Positions 5,882 through 7,208 of a stretch of DNA of 7,208 nucleotides are shown piece after piece. Numbering within the stretch: position 1 is the first letter of the stretch; each line of letters starts with the position of its first letter. This DNA is from Gammaproteobacteria bacterium (GTDB lineage: Bacteria; Pseudomonadota; Gammaproteobacteria; GRL18). The notes under the pieces are model-generated. The model saw only the letters and a list, made by a program, of their open reading frames with translations, searched no databases and was not told the origin of the DNA. Where the stretch lies: contig WTAX01000167.1 in assembly GCA_013139395.1 (NCBI GenBank), positions 1 to 7,208 on the forward strand. The letters run 5' to 3'. The position numbers were made by a program, and so were the translations under genes.

Positions 5882-6301
5882 TTAGGAAAAAAACAAAGAT
5901 GGACTGATGTTAAATCGGTTTGATAGTGCTTGAATGTGTTCAATAGTCAGTTTTCTTTTACCATTGAGGATCATTGACACCAGGCTTTTGCTACCGATTT
6001 CATTTTTTAAATCTTCACCTTTAAGGTGATGTTGACTCATTAATACTTTTAATAATGAAGTGTCATTATCAAGCGATTCAATGTCTTTGTTAAATTCTGA
6101 AAAATACTCGGCTTGATCTTCCCATTTTTCAATAGAAAGAGAAAGAACCTCAATCAGCGGTTTATTATGATCATAATCCTCTATCAGCTCATCCATTAAC
6201 GCCAGTGCTTCTGTGTAATCCTCTTCATTATCAATATGAGTAATAAAATGAGCTTGTTCAAAAAGCTCATGTGCTTTTTCTTTGATCAGGGCATAGCTCA
6301 T
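5882..6301 (-). CDS. higA: HigA-type antitoxin (XRE family)
   Basis: This antitoxin neutralises HigB by direct binding and represses the operon by binding DNA. The 139-residue product has an acidic helical N-terminal half (about 1-75, e.g. [21 protein letters not shown]). A C-terminal helix-turn-helix domain follows (about 83-137: [56 protein letters not shown]). The [17 protein letters not shown] core is characteristic of HigA partners of the HigB_toxin family. The ATG complement at 6299-6301 is preceded by AGGA (6309-6312 on the + strand) with 7 bases between, and only 2 bases separate it from the toxin stop, so translation is coupled. Toxin-first order is usual for hig loci. Its stop overlaps the end of the RAYT remnant by 3 bases. 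Confidence 0.93.
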   Translation of the reverse strand: MSYALIKEKAHELFEQAHFITHIDNEEDYTEALALMDELIEDYDHNKPLIEVLSLSIEKWEDQAEYFSEFNKDIESLDNDTSLLKVLMSQHHLKGEDLKNEIGSKSLVSMILNGKRKLTIEHIQALSNRFNISPSLFFS

Positions 6302-6303
6302 AG

Positions 6304-6618
6304 TTAAGTCCTCTTAGATTTTGCGTATTTTTTACAAAGCTTATCGTATTCCGCATGAGTTACAATGTGTTTGACATACATTCGATTATCTCGAAATTCA
6401 ATAAAAGCAATTAACCTTAGATTATTGCCACCCACATCAATGATCCACCATTTATCTTTAGGTTTAAAATTGTCAAGACTGGGGAATACCTCCAGTAATT
6501 CATCAGGCTTTGAAAAAGTCCCTTTTCTTAACACCTTGTAAATATCCTTCAGTGCTTCCGCATCATTGGGATATTTTTTAGATGCATCCGTAAAGGGTTT
6601 TCTTGAAATAACATGCAT
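6304..6618 (-). CDS. higB: HigB-type toxin (RelE-like mRNA interferase)
   Basis: This is a ribosome-dependent mRNA endonuclease toxin of the RelE superfamily, HigB_toxin family. The 104-residue product has the family pattern: N-terminal MHVISRKPF, then WWIIDVGGNNLRLIAFIEFRDNRMYVKHIVTHAEYDKL. The THAEYDK near the C-terminus is the signature of this group. Length is as expected (about 95-105) and no disruption is visible, so it is probably functional. The start ATG (6616-6618 complement) follows GGAG (6631-6634 as CTCC on the + strand) with a rather long 12-base gap, which may keep toxin translation low relative to the well-spaced higA. It heads the higBA operon and is expressed from a promoter flanked by two operator sites. 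Confidence 0.95.
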   Translation of the reverse strand: MHVISRKPFTDASKKYPNDAEALKDIYKVLRKGTFSKPDELLEVFPSLDNFKPKDKWWIIDVGGNNLRLIAFIEFRDNRMYVKHIVTHAEYDKLCKKYAKSKRT

Positions 6619-6635
6619 TACAACATCAATCTCCA

Positions 6636-6652
6636 GTTCACATATTGTGAAT
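6636..6652. promoter_or_regulatory. Putative HigA operator 1 (over -10 and start site)
   Basis: GTTCACATATTGTGAAT contains the perfect inverted repeat TTCACA-TAT-TGTGAA. It overlaps the -10 box by two bases and covers the predicted transcription start, so a bound repressor would block initiation. The assignment to HigA is inferred from position. Confidence 0.7.
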
Positions 6653-6678
6653 TATAACAAAATTTAAAATATTTACAA
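6651..6678 (-). promoter_or_regulatory. higBA promoter
   Basis: On the minus strand, TTGTAA (6673-6678) and a perfect TATAAT (6651-6656) are 16 bases apart, with a TGT extension just before the -10. Transcription should start near 6644, about 26 bases before the higB ATG. Both boxes lie within or against inverted-repeat operators, so repression by HigA is expected. Confidence 0.75.
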
Positions 6679-6687
6679 TATGTGAAC
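6671..6687. promoter_or_regulatory. Putative HigA operator 2 (over -35)
   Basis: ATTTACAATATGTGAAC is the reverse complement of operator 1 except for one base. It contains the -35 box. The 18-base gap puts the two site centres 35 bases apart, between three and four helical turns. Confidence 0.7.
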
Positions 6688-6688
6688 T

Positions 6689-6703
6689 TTATCTTTAAGA
6701 TAA
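6689..6703. repeat. 15-bp palindrome upstream of higBA
   Basis: TTATCTT-T-AAGATAA, perfect 7-bp arms around one base, begins two bases beyond operator 2. It could extend the regulatory region or be a separate binding site. Being AT-rich, it could also arise by chance. Confidence 0.4.
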
Positions 6704-6721
6704 TTACAAGATTATCAATTG

Positions 6722-6736
6722 AGTTACAGGGTAACT
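6722..6736. repeat. Small palindrome AGTTAC-AGG-GTAACT
   Basis: Perfect 6-bp arms (6722-6727 and 6731-6736) lie around AGG. An outer pair, AATTGA (6717-6722) and TCAATT (6741-6746), brackets it. It sits between the higBA control region and the 180-bp hairpin element. Its role is unknown. Confidence 0.35.
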
Positions 6737-6760
6737 TAAATCAATTAATTTAGAGCATTG

Positions 6761-6940
6761 CTAGGAGCTTGTCCGAGAATAGAAGTCGTAGCGAGGGAAA
6801 GCTGTTTTGAGTCAGATTTTTCTATCATTTGAAGCCAATAGTTGTTCTATTCTCTTAATAAAAAGAATGAAAATGATAGGGAAATATGGCCAAAATCAGC
6901 TTTTCCGCAGTAGGCATTCTATTCTCGGACAGGCTCCTAG
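6761..6940. mobile_element. 180-bp MITE-like long-hairpin element
   Basis: The ends 6761-6784 and 6917-6940 are 24-bp inverted repeats with one mismatch (outer bases CTAGGAGCTTGTCCGAG on the left, CTCGGACAGGCTCCTAG on the right). Complementarity continues inwards, so arms of about 70 bases (6761-6830 and 6871-6940) match at roughly 55 positions by hand, around a 40-base AT-rich loop. There is no coding capacity. CTAG at each extreme end could be a palindromic target-site duplication, as some IS5-family elements produce. The element is therefore probably a non-autonomous element moved by a related transposase; the IS5 link is inference. It sits between the promoter side of higBA and the 3' end of the transporter gene, where it would form a large cruciform or RNA hairpin. 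Confidence 0.82.
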
Positions 6941-6949
6941 ACTAAGTTA

Positions 6950-6975
6950 GTCGGGTTGCATTTCACTAACCCGAC
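6950..6975. repeat. GTCGGGTT hairpin
   Basis: GTCGGGTT (6950-6957) pairs exactly with AACCCGAC (6968-6975) around a 10-base loop. It starts 9 bases after the MITE-like element and lies about 30 bases beyond the transporter stop on the minus strand. It resembles widespread GGGTTA...TAACCC palindromic intergenic repeats and could help end transcription from the right. No T-run follows on the minus strand. Confidence 0.5.
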
Positions 6976-7005
6976 CTGCACATCCACAATGCACCCTGTC
7001 TTTTT

Positions 7006-7208
7006 TTATTCTGCTACACAGATCTCCTTATCCATAATCGCTTTCGATGTTTTGATGATCAGCATACTGATAAATAAGGTCAAAATAGTCAGCAGTACAA
7101 TACCAATACCTGAAAAAATAATATTCTGAGTTTTTTGATACATGACCATAGTGGCAATGCTGATAGCAGCCATAGGAAACGAATAGGCCCACCAGGATAA
7201 AAAGAACT
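7006..7208 (-). CDS. SLAC1/TehA (TDT) family transporter, C-terminal end
   Basis: This is the 3' end of a membrane transporter or anion channel gene. The last 66 codons are in the window, and the stop is the TTA at 7006-7008 read on the minus strand. The fragment starts FFLSWWAYSFPMAAISIATMVMYQKT and continues with a second hydrophobic helix (IIFSGIGIVLLTILTLFISMLII), then a short polar tail KTSKAIMDKEICVAE. The SWWAYSFP motif followed by a small-residue helix and one last helix matches the end of the ten-helix voltage-dependent anion channel / C4-dicarboxylate-tellurite (TehA, SLAC1) family. About 250 residues lie outside the window. The substrate cannot be assigned from this end. The hairpin at 6950-6975 lies downstream of its stop. 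Confidence 0.82.
   Translation of the reverse strand, partial: FFLSWWAYSFPMAAISIATMVMYQKTQNIIFSGIGIVLLTILTLFISMLIIKTSKAIMDKEICVAE

Larger units (their letters stand above)
5607..5885 (+). pseudogene. Truncated REP-associated / IS200-like transposase (RAYT)
   Basis: Residues 1-70 match the N-terminus of RAYT-type Y1 transposases: [29 protein letters not shown], then [30 protein letters not shown]. Intact members (around 300 residues) continue SNHYHxV, where the two histidines form the HUH metal site, and later supply the catalytic tyrosine. Here homology stops at base 5816, exactly after the first His, and the next 22 codons (from VLCEASHK to the TAG at 5883-5885) are unrelated sequence read through a palindrome. 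The second His and the whole catalytic C-terminus are missing, and I find no continuation after the toxin-antitoxin genes. No ribosome site precedes the ATG at 5607. The stop overlaps the end of higA on the other strand. The product should be inactive; this is the scar of a deletion or insertion. Confidence 0.85.

Noticed and set aside
5800..5885. Integron attC site after the RAYT remnant, flanking the toxin-antitoxin genes
   Set aside because: No RYYYAAC/GTTRRRY core pair with the proper layout could be found, and no integron integrase is in the window.
7000..7007. T-run as an intrinsic terminator on the + strand
   Set aside because: No stem lies directly before it, and on the + strand no gene ends there; the T bases are the complement of the region around the transporter stop.
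1..7208. CRISPR arrays, tRNA or rRNA genes
   Set aside because: I saw no regularly spaced repeats, cloverleaf or conserved rRNA sequence on either strand.

Overview
This is an AT-rich window (about 40% GC by eye). Its gene content and protein sequences fit a gammaproteobacterium: a Gld-like ABC operon followed by mutM, an IS200-like/RAYT transposase remnant, a higBA toxin-antitoxin pair and a SLAC1/TehA-type transporter. The exact lineage cannot be fixed from the sequence. I recognise every long gene at family level. I do not see a clearly new multi-gene system, but the right third is a dense accessory patch of remnants and palindromes.

Left block (1-3738, + strand): four tightly packed genes form one operon. 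They are the 3' part of an ABC ATPase, a six-helix ABC-2/GldF-like permease starting at TTG inside the ATPase gene, a GldG-type membrane-anchored auxiliary protein, and a DUF4340 protein whose ATG overlaps the previous stop by one base. Together they should form a membrane complex: ATPase and permease as the transporter core, with GldG-like and DUF4340 proteins as anchored extracytoplasmic partners. The substrate is unknown. Two genes carry in-frame low-complexity stretches.

Middle (3739-5088, + strand): a short intergenic region, a small exported protein with two RPLG motifs, then a complete mutM (formamidopyrimidine-DNA glycosylase) with all hallmark residues and a perfect TATAAT box just upstream.

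Right block (5089-7005): about 520 bases without a clear gene hold IS200-type hairpins and a 14-base direct repeat. They lead into a RAYT/TnpA-like transposase gene that breaks off at the first His of its HUH motif. Directly after the break lie a perfect 20-bp palindrome and degenerate copies of its half-site. Next comes a higBA operon on the minus strand with a strong promoter bracketed by two near-identical inverted operator sites. Upstream of higB are further palindromes, then a 180-bp long-hairpin element with 24-bp terminal inverted repeats (MITE-like) and a small GTCGGGTT hairpin.

Right edge (7006-7208, minus strand): the C-terminal 66 residues of a SLAC1/TehA (TDT) family membrane transporter.
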